Assembly (NCBI RefSeq): GCF_036345155.1
Contig: NZ_CP107772.1
Location: forward strand, 2,108,001-2,172,000
Length of the DNA stretch: 64,000 nt
Origin: Streptomyces sp. NBC_00582
GTDB lineage: Bacteria > Actinomycetota > Actinomycetes > Streptomycetales > Streptomycetaceae
Reading direction: 5' to 3'
The notes below the pieces were generated by a model. It made no database searches. It saw only the letters and a program-made list of their open reading frames with translations, and was not told the origin of the DNA. A program made the translations under genes and the position numbers. Position 1 is the first letter of the stretch, and each line of letters opens with the position of its first letter. Shown here in pieces: positions 1 through 7,260 of the stretch.

Positions 1-2
1 GC

Positions 3-167
3 ACCCGCTTCGACCAGTCCGACGAGAAGGAGGCCGAGAGCTTCGGCCTGCTCCTCGCCAGCAAGTGCCGTGCGTGGCTGGCCGGTTCGTCCCCGCGCGG
101 CCGCGGCCGCGACGACCTGGCGGGCCGTATCGAGGCGTCCCTGGGCTACCTGGGCCCGAAGAACTGA
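3..167 (+). CDS. C-terminal end of an unidentified protein (partial)
   Basis: An open frame enters from the left edge and ends at TGA 165-167. The visible 54 residues are hydrophilic and end in a short helix-like tail (ending LGYLGPKN). High GC in third positions supports real coding in this frame. I do not recognise the family; the tail vaguely recalls the C-termini of Streptomyces IrrE-like proteins annotated as toxin components, but that is a weak impression. The start and function lie outside the window. It converges on the alpha/beta hydrolase with only 16 bases between the two stops. Confidence 0.55.
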   Translation, partial: TRFDQSDEKEAESFGLLLASKCRAWLAGSSPRGRGRDDLAGRIEASLGYLGPKN

Positions 168-183
168 CCGCTCGGTACGACGG

Positions 184-1224
184 TCAGGTCGCGCTGCGCC
201 GGCTCGCCTCCCGCAGTTCCCGCACGGTCTCCCCGGACAGGCCCGCCGATCCCTGCGGGCGGCCCTCGCGCAGCAGGCGGCGCCAGTGCTCGCGGCTCCA
301 GCCGGCCGGGGCGGTGGTGCGCGTGAACTCCTCGACCAGGGCGAGGAATCGGGCCGGGTCGGTGTGGAACGGGAAGTGGCCGGCGCCCTCGAAGATCTCC
401 AGCCGGCTCCCCGGCATGGCCTCGTGGGCACCGTACGCGTGCCGCACCGGCACCACGCTGTCCCGGTCGCCCCACAGCAGCAGGGTGGGCATCCCGGCGG
501 TCAGATAACAGCGGTCGAGCATGGTCACCACCTGCCCGCGCCAGTCGACGACCGCGCGCAGGGTGCGGATGAAGGCGTTGCGGGAGGTGGCGTCGGGCAG
601 GGCGTCGACGAGGTGCAGCAAGTCGGGCGCGTCCTGGCCGAGATCGGTGTCCAGCAGTTTCATCAGCCCGACGGCTAGCTCGACTTGGAGGCGCATGCCG
701 GGCAACCGCAGTGCGCTCAGGGCCAGGTGGGCGCCGGGCAGGGAGACCAGCCGCAGGGCAGGGGTGACCTCGCGGCCGACTCCGCCGGCGCTGACGAGGA
801 CGAGCCGTTCGGTGCGCTCGGGGAACTGGTAGGCGAACTGCATCGCCACTCCCCCGCCGAGCGAGTGCCCCACGAGGGTCGCCGACTCGATGCCGAGCGT
901 GGTCAGCAGATCGCGCAGCCCGTTGGCGTACGCGGCGACCGAGTAGTCGGCGCGGGGCTTGTCGGAGGCGCCGTGGCCGAGAAGGTCGGGGGCGACGACG
1001 GTGTGGGTGCGGGCGAGGCCGGGGATCAGCTCCGCCCAGGTGTCCGAGGAGTCCCCGATGCCGTGGACGAGGACCAGGGCGGGGCCCTCGCCGGCCATGC
1101 GGAAGGCGCGCCGGTGGCCGTGCACGACCCGGTACTGGAGAGCCGCCTCCGGACCGCCCACCGCACGCGGTCGCGAACCCGGCCGGACGGCGCGCGCCGG
1201 GCGGCGCGGCGGAATGTCGAACAC
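184..1224 (-). CDS. alpha/beta-fold hydrolase
   Basis: Probable cytoplasmic serine hydrolase of 346 residues; substrate unknown. The fold is clear: oxyanion-hole motif HGIGDS near residue 54, nucleophile elbow GHSLGG with Ser121, acid in WGDRD near residue 255, and catalytic His in GAGHFPF at residue 283. The first 30 residues are basic and proline-rich and precede the usual domain start. The GTG start at 1224 is chosen because GGGAGGAG lies 5 bases upstream. The motifs resemble epoxide hydrolase, C-C hydrolase and esterase subgroups alike, so specificity cannot be assigned. It is transcribed alone, and operator-like dyads lie just upstream at 1243-1277. Confidence 0.88.
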   Translation of the reverse strand: MFDIPPRRPARAVRPGSRPRAVGGPEAALQYRVVHGHRRAFRMAGEGPALVLVHGIGDSSDTWAELIPGLARTHTVVAPDLLGHGASDKPRADYSVAAYANGLRDLLTTLGIESATLVGHSLGGGVAMQFAYQFPERTERLVLVSAGGVGREVTPALRLVSLPGAHLALSALRLPGMRLQVELAVGLMKLLDTDLGQDAPDLLHLVDALPDATSRNAFIRTLRAVVDWRGQVVTMLDRCYLTAGMPTLLLWGDRDSVVPVRHAYGAHEAMPGSRLEIFEGAGHFPFHTDPARFLALVEEFTRTTAPAGWSREHWRRLLREGRPQGSAGLSGETVRELREASRRSAT

Positions 1225-1242
1225 CCGTGCTCCTCCCTGGCC

Positions 1243-1277
1243 GAAAGCGCTTCATCCCAGCGTAGGGAACGTTTCCC
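1243..1277. promoter_or_regulatory. two operator-like dyads upstream of the hydrolase
   Basis: GAAAGCGCTTC (1243-1253) and GGGAACGTTTCCC (1265-1277) are near-palindromes with CG centres, the form bound by LacI/GalR-family repressors. They sit 20-50 bases upstream of the hydrolase GTG, where a repressor would block its promoter. No LacI gene is in the window. The rest of the gap to the next gene (1278-1443) shows no feature I can support. Confidence 0.35.
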
Positions 1278-1443
1278 CCAGGGGATTTCGGGGAGGTTTC
1301 ACCTCCGCTAAGCGGGCGAACCGGCGGGCGGAGCGACCGGATTGTCAGTGGTGGGCGGCAAGCTGGGGGGTGCGCCGTCGCAGTGCGGCGTACGCGCCGT
1401 CCGCGGCGCGGGGAGACGACGCCGACACGGGGAGAGCCGACCG

Positions 1444-1704
1444 ATGCCCACTGCCGTACTGACCGACCGCGAGCGCACCGCCGTCCAGGCCTATCTCCGG
1501 CTGCTGCACACCGTACGGGCCGCCTTCGGCGAGGACTTCGGCGCCGAGCGCGGCGGCGCCTCCCCCGCGCCGCAGGACCGGCTGCCGCCGATGGTCCCGC
1601 CCGCCGTGCTGGCGGAGGCGGACCGGGCGCTGGCTCAGGCGGGACTCGCGGGCAACGAGGAGGAGTTCTTCGCCCTGCTGCAGAGCTGGTGCCCGGCGCC
1701 GTGA
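1444..1704 (+). CDS. small hypothetical protein (86 aa)
   Basis: A short acidic protein of 86 residues, probably cytoplasmic and alpha-helical: helices around residues 7-25 and 50-80 flank a proline-rich turn (SPAPQDRLPPMVPP). It has no signal peptide, membrane segment or motif I recognise. The ATG at 1444 is preferred over an in-frame upstream start because GGGGAGAG lies about 6 bases before it and the upstream residues do not look like protein. Third-position GC is high, supporting coding. It converges on the phosphopantetheinyl transferase with 6 bases between them. Function unknown. Confidence 0.6.
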   Translation: MPTAVLTDRERTAVQAYLRLLHTVRAAFGEDFGAERGGASPAPQDRLPPMVPPAVLAEADRALAQAGLAGNEEEFFALLQSWCPAP

Positions 1705-1710
1705 CCCGTC

Positions 1711-2400
1711 TCAGCGGGGGTGGACGGCGACCGCCGTGGCCACCAGACCCCGGCGCACCGTCCAGGTGCCGTCGAAGTGGCCGAGCCGGTGGCCGCCGAC
1801 CACCGGTCCGGGCACCAGGAGGCGGGCGCGGAAGGTGCCGAGCGCCCGACCGTCCGGTCCAGCCGCTACGTCGATGTCGGCCTCGCTGAAATCCAGCCAC
1901 TTACGGGTGAGGGGGAACCACGCCTTGTAGACGGATTCCTTGGCGCTGAACAGCAGCCGGTCCCAGTGGACCTCCGGCCGCGCCGCGCCCAGCCGTTCGA
2001 GCCGCTCCTGCTCGGCCGGCAGGGCGATGGCCTTCAGAACGCCCTCGGGGAGCGGCTCGTGGGGCTCGGCGTCTATGCCGAGGGAGGCCAGATCGGTGGC
2101 GCGTACCAGGGCGGCGGCGCCGTAGTCCTGGCAGTGGGTCATGCTGCCGGTCAGACCGTCCGGCCACTGCGGTGCGCCGCGCTCCCCGGGCAGCACCGGC
2201 TGCGGCGGTACGCCGAGCTTCTCCATCGCGCGCCGGGCGCAGGAGCGTACGACGGTGAACTCCCGGCGCCGCTTGGCGACGGCGCGCGCCACGAGCGCCT
2301 CCTCCTCGGGGTACAGCGGCGCGTCCCCGAACTCCCGGACGCCCTCCTCCCCGAAGGCCTCCACGGCCACCACGGACTCCGGCAGCAGTTCCTCGATCAC
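1711..2400 (-). CDS. Sfp/PptT-type 4'-phosphopantetheinyl transferase
   Basis: Transfers phosphopantetheine from CoA to a serine of acyl or peptidyl carrier proteins, activating fatty acid, polyketide or non-ribosomal peptide machinery. The 229-residue length fits the PptT subgroup. Visible motifs: AVAKRRREF near 41, GSMTHC near 85-90, the magnesium-binding GIDAEPH with Asp110 and Glu112, and FSAKESVYKAW at 152-161 with Glu155. It looks very close to mycobacterial PptT over its whole length. The GTG start at 2400 overlaps the upstream phosphoesterase stop in GTGA, implying translational coupling. No carrier protein, PKS or NRPS gene is in the window, so it probably serves distant clusters. 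Confidence 0.95.
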   Translation of the reverse strand: MIEELLPESVVAVEAFGEEGVREFGDAPLYPEEEALVARAVAKRRREFTVVRSCARRAMEKLGVPPQPVLPGERGAPQWPDGLTGSMTHCQDYGAAALVRATDLASLGIDAEPHEPLPEGVLKAIALPAEQERLERLGAARPEVHWDRLLFSAKESVYKAWFPLTRKWLDFSEADIDVAAGPDGRALGTFRARLLVPGPVVGGHRLGHFDGTWTVRRGLVATAVAVHPR

Positions 2401-3299
2401 CGGCCCTCGCCCTTCGCCCGCGGTTCCCGCCACGTGAGGACCGTGTCCTCGGAGGGTGCGGGCAGGATACGGCGCAGCCGGCCCGGTGCCTGTGCGCGCT
2501 GCCGCCACTCCCGTGGATAGCCCACCGACACCTCTTCGAAGCGGACGCCCTCGTGCCAGGTGGTGCGCGGGATGTGCAGATGGCCGAAGACCATGGTCGC
2601 GACCCGGAAGCGGCGGTGCCAGTCGGCGGTCAGTTCCGTGCCGCACCACATGGCGAACTCGGGATGCCACAGCACGTCCATCGGGTGGCGGTGCAGCGGA
2701 TAGTGGTTGACGGGGACGACGGGGAGATCGTCCGGCAGTTCGGCGAGTCTGCGTTCGGTCTCGGCGACCCGGGCCCGGCACCAGGCCTCACGGGTCGGGT
2801 AGGGGTCGGGGTGCAGCAGGTACTCGTCGTTGCAGACGATGCCGGTCCCCTCGGCGTACGCGAGACCCTCCGCCTTGGTCGTGCAGCCGGCCGGCAGGAA
2901 CGAGTAGTCGTACAACAGGAACAGCGGCGCCACGACCACCGGGCCGCCCGGGCCCTCCCACACGGGGTAGGGGTCCTCGGGCGTGACCACGCCCAACTCG
3001 CGGCACAGGGCGACCAGATGTTCGTACCGGGCGACGCCGCGCAGGGCGACGGGGTCGGAGGGATGGGTCCACAGCTCATGGTTGCCCGGCACCCAGACGA
3101 CCTTGCGGAAGCGGCCGGCGAGGGTCTTCAGCGCCCAGCCGATGTCGGCCACGTTCTCCGAGACGTCCCCGGCCACCAGCAGCCAGTCCTCGTCCGTCTG
3201 CGGCGCCATCCGCTCCACCAGGGCACGGTTCTCGGGATGGCCGATGTGCAGATCACTGATGGCCAGTACCTGCCCGGCGCCACCGGCCGTCGACGTCAC
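2397..3299 (-). CDS. calcineurin-like metallophosphoesterase, PptH-like candidate
   Basis: Binuclear-metal phosphoesterase of 300 residues with the full motif set: DLHIGH (Asp16, His18), GDV (Asp45), GNHE (Asn73, His74), NHYP near residue 200 and GHLH near 242. No signal peptide, so cytoplasmic. The GTG at 3299 follows GGAAGGA at 6 bases. It is cotranscribed with the PptT-like transferase through a GTGA overlap. In Mycobacterium tuberculosis the gene next to pptT encodes PptH, a metallophosphoesterase that strips phosphopantetheine from carrier proteins; by fold, position and coupling this is a candidate counterpart. That role is inferred; the sequence alone shows only a phosphoesterase. Confidence 0.88.
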   Translation of the reverse strand: MTSTAGGAGQVLAISDLHIGHPENRALVERMAPQTDEDWLLVAGDVSENVADIGWALKTLAGRFRKVVWVPGNHELWTHPSDPVALRGVARYEHLVALCRELGVVTPEDPYPVWEGPGGPVVVAPLFLLYDYSFLPAGCTTKAEGLAYAEGTGIVCNDEYLLHPDPYPTREAWCRARVAETERRLAELPDDLPVVPVNHYPLHRHPMDVLWHPEFAMWCGTELTADWHRRFRVATMVFGHLHIPRTTWHEGVRFEEVSVGYPREWRQRAQAPGRLRRILPAPSEDTVLTWREPRAKGEGR

Positions 3300-3476
3300 C
3301 TCGCGTCCTTCCGTCCACCCGCCCCACGAAGGTCACCACGACAGCACATCCGCGGGCGCGGAACAAGGCCGCCCCGGCCGTGTCACACAAGTGCACCATA
3401 CGGCTACCGAGCGGTCACTTCCTTACCGGACGGAATGACATCAGTGAACAAGATCAGAAAATCCGTAACACGCGCG

Positions 3477-3508
3477 TTGCACGCGGCACGGCCGGGAAGC
3501 CGTATGAT
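3477..3508 (+). promoter_or_regulatory. possible promoter of the ATP-grasp gene
   Basis: TTGCAC (3477-3482) and TATGAT (3503-3508) lie about 120 bases before the ATP-grasp start, but the 20-base spacer is longer than usual. The whole divergent gap 3300-3627 is relatively A/T-rich around 3380-3510, as expected for promoters of both flanking genes; I see no clear dyad or open frame in it. Confidence 0.25.
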
Positions 3509-3627
3509 CGCCCCAACACCACCGCCATGAACGTCCCTTCAGCAGGGCGGTTTGGTGACCCTCCAATCCCCCTGCCCGGGCACGGGCCTGCTTTGCCCTG
3601 CCCGCGAACCCTGAAAGGCGGCCTCGC

Positions 3628-4767
3628 ATGGTCTCTCGCGTACGCGTCTGGCTCAACCGCACGTACGCGGAGAACGTGTTCTTCATGGATCAGCTGCGGA
3701 GAAATCCGAGCGACCGCGCGGTCGACATCCATGCGACGCACGGCGACGCCGACTCGCCCGTGCTGGCCGCCGCCGACACCGCCGACCTGGAGCCGGAGGG
3801 CCTGTCCCCCGCCGCCTACGTCGAGTACGCCCTGGACCAGTGCCAGCGCCGCGGCATCGACGTGTTCGTGCCGCGGCTCGAGCAGGCGGCGATCGTGGCG
3901 CACCGCGCCGACTTCGAGGCGATCGGCACCGCCCTGCTGGCACCCACGCCCGAGGCCGTCGCCGTGTTCGAGGACAAGGTGGTCGCGTACGAGGCCGTGC
4001 AGGCGATCGGGGTGCCCGTACCGCCGTGGCACCGGGTCCGCACCGCCGACGAACTCATCGCGGCGGTCGAGGAGTTGGAAGAGGCGGGCCACCGGGCGTG
4101 CTTCAAGCCGGCGTCCGGCGCGGGCGGAGTCGGCTTCCGGGTGATCACCCGCGCCCCCTTCTCGCTCACGCATCTCAGCGGCTTCCCCACGCCGTACGTC
4201 CAGCTCGACATGGTCGTCGAGGCGCTGCGGCAGGCCGACGAGACCGTGGACTGGCTCGTGATGCCCCGTCTGGAGCAGCCGGAGGTGTCCGTGGACTGCC
4301 TCACCGGCCCGGACAACCGGCTGCGGATGGCCATCGGCCGCACGAAGAACGGCCGCCGCCGCGGCTTCACCCTGCACGAGCAGTGGCTGGAGCCGGCCCG
4401 GCGCATCGCCGAGGGCTTCGGCCTGCACTACCTGTCCAACATCCAGTTCCGGATGTTCGGCGACCGGCCGGTCCTCATGGACGTCAACACACGTCCCGCC
4501 GGCGGGCTGCACCAGCTCTCGCTGTGCGGCGTCAACGCCCCCTGGGCCGCTGTGCAGTTGGCTCTCGGGGAGGACCCGGGCGAGGTCGTGCCGCCGTTCC
4601 TCGGGCAGGACTACACGGTGGTGTCCGGACCGCGACCGCTGCGCGCGGTGTCGCTGCCGCACCAGCGGATCGAGGAGACCGCGGAGCCGCTGCTGCCCGC
4701 CGTTCCCGCACAGGCCGAGGCCCTCGAGGTGGCGCCCGCCGGGGCCGCGGAGGTGCTCCCGCTCTAG
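3628..4767 (+). CDS. ATP-grasp domain protein of unknown substrate
   Basis: Predicted ATP-dependent carboxylate-amine or carboxylate-thiol ligase, 379 residues, cytoplasmic. The N-terminal third (to about 110) looks like the pre-ATP-grasp Rossmann part. A central lysine-rich segment (CFKPASGAGGVGF, near residue 160) is the nucleotide-binding glycine loop, and the C-terminal metal site is MDVNTRPAGG near 290 with the preceding NIQFRM. The ATG at 3628 follows GAAAGG. It is monocistronic, with no amino-acid or peptide gene nearby to hint at a substrate. Its TAG stop forms the first bases of the large palindrome that follows, so its last residues may have been altered by insertion of that element. 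Confidence 0.8.
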   Translation: MVSRVRVWLNRTYAENVFFMDQLRRNPSDRAVDIHATHGDADSPVLAAADTADLEPEGLSPAAYVEYALDQCQRRGIDVFVPRLEQAAIVAHRADFEAIGTALLAPTPEAVAVFEDKVVAYEAVQAIGVPVPPWHRVRTADELIAAVEELEEAGHRACFKPASGAGGVGFRVITRAPFSLTHLSGFPTPYVQLDMVVEALRQADETVDWLVMPRLEQPEVSVDCLTGPDNRLRMAIGRTKNGRRRGFTLHEQWLEPARRIAEGFGLHYLSNIQFRMFGDRPVLMDVNTRPAGGLHQLSLCGVNAPWAAVQLALGEDPGEVVPPFLGQDYTVVSGPRPLRAVSLPHQRIEETAEPLLPAVPAQAEALEVAPAGAAEVLPL

Positions 4768-4930
4768 GGGGTGTTTCGAAAGTCCTGTGCGGTGCCCGCG
4801 GTGTCCGGTGCGTGCTCTCGGCGTGCCGGACGAAAGCCCTCGTACCGGACGTACTGGGGTTTCGGCCGGTGCGGCGCGAGTACGTGCCGGGCGCCGCGGG
4901 TGCTGTGCGGGGACTTTCGAAACACCCCCT
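4766..4930. repeat. 165-bp imperfect palindrome with 20-bp perfect ends (MITE-like)
   Basis: Perfect 20-base inverted ends lie at 4766-4785 (beginning AGGGGGTGTTTCG) and 4911-4930. The interior is also partly self-complementary: CCCGCGG 4795-4801 faces CCGCGGG 4894-4900, and further blocks pair towards a centre near 4848. It encodes nothing convincing and no target duplication is obvious. A non-autonomous mobile element fits; a very large terminator-like hairpin after the ATP-grasp gene is the alternative. Confidence 0.6.
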
Positions 4931-4946
4931 GGGTCCGCCTGCGCGG

Positions 4947-4982
4947 TGCGGGTCCGTCGTGGCGTGTCGCACAGTTCCCCGC
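4947..4982 (-). repeat. 36-bp dispersed intergenic repeat, copy 1
   Basis: Read on the minus strand this begins GCGGGGAACTGTGCGAC and matches 32 of 36 bases with the copy at 25046-25081. Similar GGGGAACTGCGCGAC stretches are common between Streptomyces genes. This copy has lost much of the long hairpin still present at 25 kb. Confidence 0.5.
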
Positions 4983-5005
4983 ACCCCTTCAGGTGATCGA
5001 CTCAC

Positions 5006-5061
5006 CGGTATGGACCAATTCTGTCCGTCGCCTTGACAGCAGGATTGGTCCATACCAACTT
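5006..5061 (+). promoter_or_regulatory. chitinase promoter with two DasR-like boxes
   Basis: Boxes CGGTATGGACCA (5006-5017) and TGGTCCATACCA (5046-5057) match 9 and 10 of 12 positions of the DasR consensus TGGTCTAGACCA, and are inverted copies of one another (13 bases shared as GGTATGGACCAAT). A promoter is embedded: TTGACA 5033-5038, 17 bases, CAACTT 5056-5061. Paired 12-base operators are typical of Streptomyces chitinase promoters, which DasR and other regulators control in response to chitin breakdown products. Confidence 0.65.
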
Positions 5062-5123
5062 TGTTGCGCACCCCCTTGCATCCCCTGCACTCCCGAACAC
5101 CCCCATACCTTCAGGGAGATCGC

Positions 5124-6812
5124 GTGCGCACGACACCCCACGGACGCCCCTGGCGTCGAGTTCTCGCCCTGATGGGCTCCGCCGCCCTCGCGCTCGCCGG
5201 GGCCATCGCCCTGCCCGGCACCGCCGAGGCGGCGAACATCCTCACCAATCCCGGACTGGAATCCGGCTCCCTCTCCCCCTGGTCCTGTACCGGCAACCTC
5301 GGCTCGGTCGTCTCCTCGCCCGTGCACGGCGGCTCCAAGGCCCTTGCCGGGGCGGTGAGTTCGAGCGACATCGCCCGGTGCGGCCAGACCGTCTCCGTCC
5401 AGCCGAACACGACGTACACGCTGAGCGGCTGGGTCCGCGGCAGTTACGTCTACCTCGGCGTCGACGGCGGCGCCTCCACCTGGACGTCGTCGCCGACGGC
5501 GTACAGCCGACTGTCGGTGTCCTTCACCACCGGCGCCTCGCAGACCAGCGCGACCGTCTATGTGCACGGCTGGTACGCCCAGGGCACCTACTACGCCGAC
5601 GACATCGCTCTGGACGGGCCGGGCGGCGGGGGCGGCGGCTCGGACACCCAGGCGCCGAGTACGCCGACCGGGCTGACCTCCACCGGCAAGACCTCCTCCA
5701 GCGTGTCGCTGTCCTGGGGCGCCGCCACCGACAACGTCGGCGTCACGGCGTACGACGTCTACAGCGGCTCCTCGCGGGTGCTGAGCGTCTCCGGCACCTC
5801 CGCCACCGTGAGTGGACTCTCGCCCAGCACGGGCTACACCTTCAGCGTGCGGGCGCGCGACGCCGCCGGGAACGTCTCCGGAGCGTCCAACGCGGTGTCC
5901 GTCACGACGAACGCGGGCAGCGGCGGGACCTCGTTCAAGCAGGCCGCGCCCTATCTGTACGAGGGCTGGGGCGATCCCCCGAGTGTGTCCACGGTGATGA
6001 GCGCGACGGGCATCAAGTGGTTCACGATGGCGTTCATGCTGGACGGGGGCGGCTGCAACCCGATGTGGGACAGCACCCGTCCGCTGACGGGCGGGGTCGA
6101 CCAGACCGTCATCAACCAGGTCCGCTCGGCGGGCGGTGACGTCGTGCCGTCGTTCGGCGGCTGGCAGGGCAGCAAGCTCGGCGCCAACTGCTCCTCCGCG
6201 AGCGCCCTCGCCGCCGCGCTGCAGAAGGTGATCGACGCCTACGCGCTCAAGGCGATCGACATGGACATCGAGAACACGGACGAGTTCGAGAACGAGGCCG
6301 TGCAGGCGAGGATCCTGACCGCGCTGAAGACCGTGAAGGCCAACAACCCGGGGCTGCGGACCATCGTCACCTTCGGGACCTCGACCACCGGGCCGACGTA
6401 CTACGGCAACCGCCTGATCGAGCAGGCCAAGTCGATCGGCGCCGACATCGACGTCTTCACCATCATGCCGTTCGACTTCGGCGGCGGCTCGGACATGTAC
6501 GGCAACACGGTGAACGCCACGGAGGGGCTGAAGGCCAAGTTGAAGTCCACCTTCGGCTGGGACGACGCGACCGCGTACGCCCACATCGGCATCTCCGGTA
6601 TGAACGGTCTGTCCGACCAGCAGGAGAACACCACCCCGGCGATCTGGACGCAGATCCGCGACTGGGCCAACTCCCACCACATCGCCCGGCTCGCCTACTG
6701 GGCCGTCAACCGTGACCGGTCCTGCCCGGGCGGGGGCGTGGTGAGCAACTGCTCCGGCATCAGCCAGAGCACCTGGCAGTTCACGTCCATCACTGCGGGC
6801 TTCACCGGCTGA
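5124..6812 (+). CDS. secreted GH18 chitinase with N-terminal CBM and FnIII domain
   Basis: Hydrolyses beta-1,4-linked N-acetylglucosamine polymers outside the cell. Order along 562 residues: signal peptide 1-36 (twin arginine WRR, hydrophobic core, AEA cleavage site); a carbohydrate-binding beta-sandwich about 38-165 (NPGLESGSLSPW type); a glycine-rich linker; fibronectin type III about 172-260; GH18 barrel about 270-560. The catalytic motif is DMDIE at 379-383 with Glu383 as proton donor. The GTG at 5124 follows GGGAG. It is monocistronic, controlled by the paired boxes upstream and ended by a strong terminator. It resembles the FnIII-bearing bacterial chitinases of Streptomyces. Confidence 0.95.
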   Translation: MRTTPHGRPWRRVLALMGSAALALAGAIALPGTAEAANILTNPGLESGSLSPWSCTGNLGSVVSSPVHGGSKALAGAVSSSDIARCGQTVSVQPNTTYTLSGWVRGSYVYLGVDGGASTWTSSPTAYSRLSVSFTTGASQTSATVYVHGWYAQGTYYADDIALDGPGGGGGGSDTQAPSTPTGLTSTGKTSSSVSLSWGAATDNVGVTAYDVYSGSSRVLSVSGTSATVSGLSPSTGYTFSVRARDAAGNVSGASNAVSVTTNAGSGGTSFKQAAPYLYEGWGDPPSVSTVMSATGIKWFTMAFMLDGGGCNPMWDSTRPLTGGVDQTVINQVRSAGGDVVPSFGGWQGSKLGANCSSASALAAALQKVIDAYALKAIDMDIENTDEFENEAVQARILTALKTVKANNPGLRTIVTFGTSTTGPTYYGNRLIEQAKSIGADIDVFTIMPFDFGGGSDMYGNTVNATEGLKAKLKSTFGWDDATAYAHIGISGMNGLSDQQENTTPAIWTQIRDWANSHHIARLAYWAVNRDRSCPGGGVVSNCSGISQSTWQFTSITAGFTG

Positions 6813-6861
6813 GCCCAAGCCGACGAAACCCCCGCCGCCGCACGCCGGTTCACCGGCACCC

Positions 6862-6903
6862 GTTCCCCGGATCCCGCTCCAGGAGATCCGGGGAACTTTT
6901 TTT
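6862..6903 (+). terminator. strong intrinsic terminator of the chitinase gene
   Basis: A perfect 12-base stem (GTTCCCCGGATC at 6862-6873 with 6885-6896), an 11-base loop and seven T residues at 6897-6903. Clear U-tract terminators are uncommon in Streptomyces. Confidence 0.9.
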
Positions 6904-6957
6904 CGCACGGGGTGTATCAGGGCGCCTGGTGCGGGTTCTAAAGGGTGTCACCGTGAA

Positions 6958-7001
6958 GGCCCACCGGGGACGACGGGGGAACGTGAGGGTCCCGGTGGGC
7001 C
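6958..7001. terminator. hairpin in the 6904-7260 intergenic gap
   Basis: A perfect 11-base inverted repeat, GGCCCACCGGG (6958-6968) with CCCGGTGGGCC (6991-7001), separated by 22 bases. It may stop transcription arriving from the leftward fucosidase gene. The rest of 6904-7260 is G-rich, has several short inverted repeats (around 7140-7175) and no open frame I would defend. Confidence 0.45.
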
Positions 7002-7260
7002 GGCGCGGGGAGCACCGCGGTTCAGGGTTCATCGTGCGAGGCCTGTGCACGACAGCCGGCGCACGGAACGTACGGGGAAGCACCAGCCCCCGGGGGTCAT
7101 GGGGGATGCCCGGGGGCACGGGGGATCGGGGCGGACGGCCGCTGTCACGGGGAGCGGCCGCCCGCTCCCGCCCTGTCCCCACCCGCGCTCCAGCTCGGCG
7201 CGGTCGAGAGCGTGTACGGCGTGCGGCGTGCGGCGGCGCACGGAAGCACGCGCGGGGCCC

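Noticed and set aside
4786..4910. A transposase or small gene inside the palindrome
   Set aside because: The interior is only 125 bases, mostly self-complementary, with no convincing start or ribosome-binding site.
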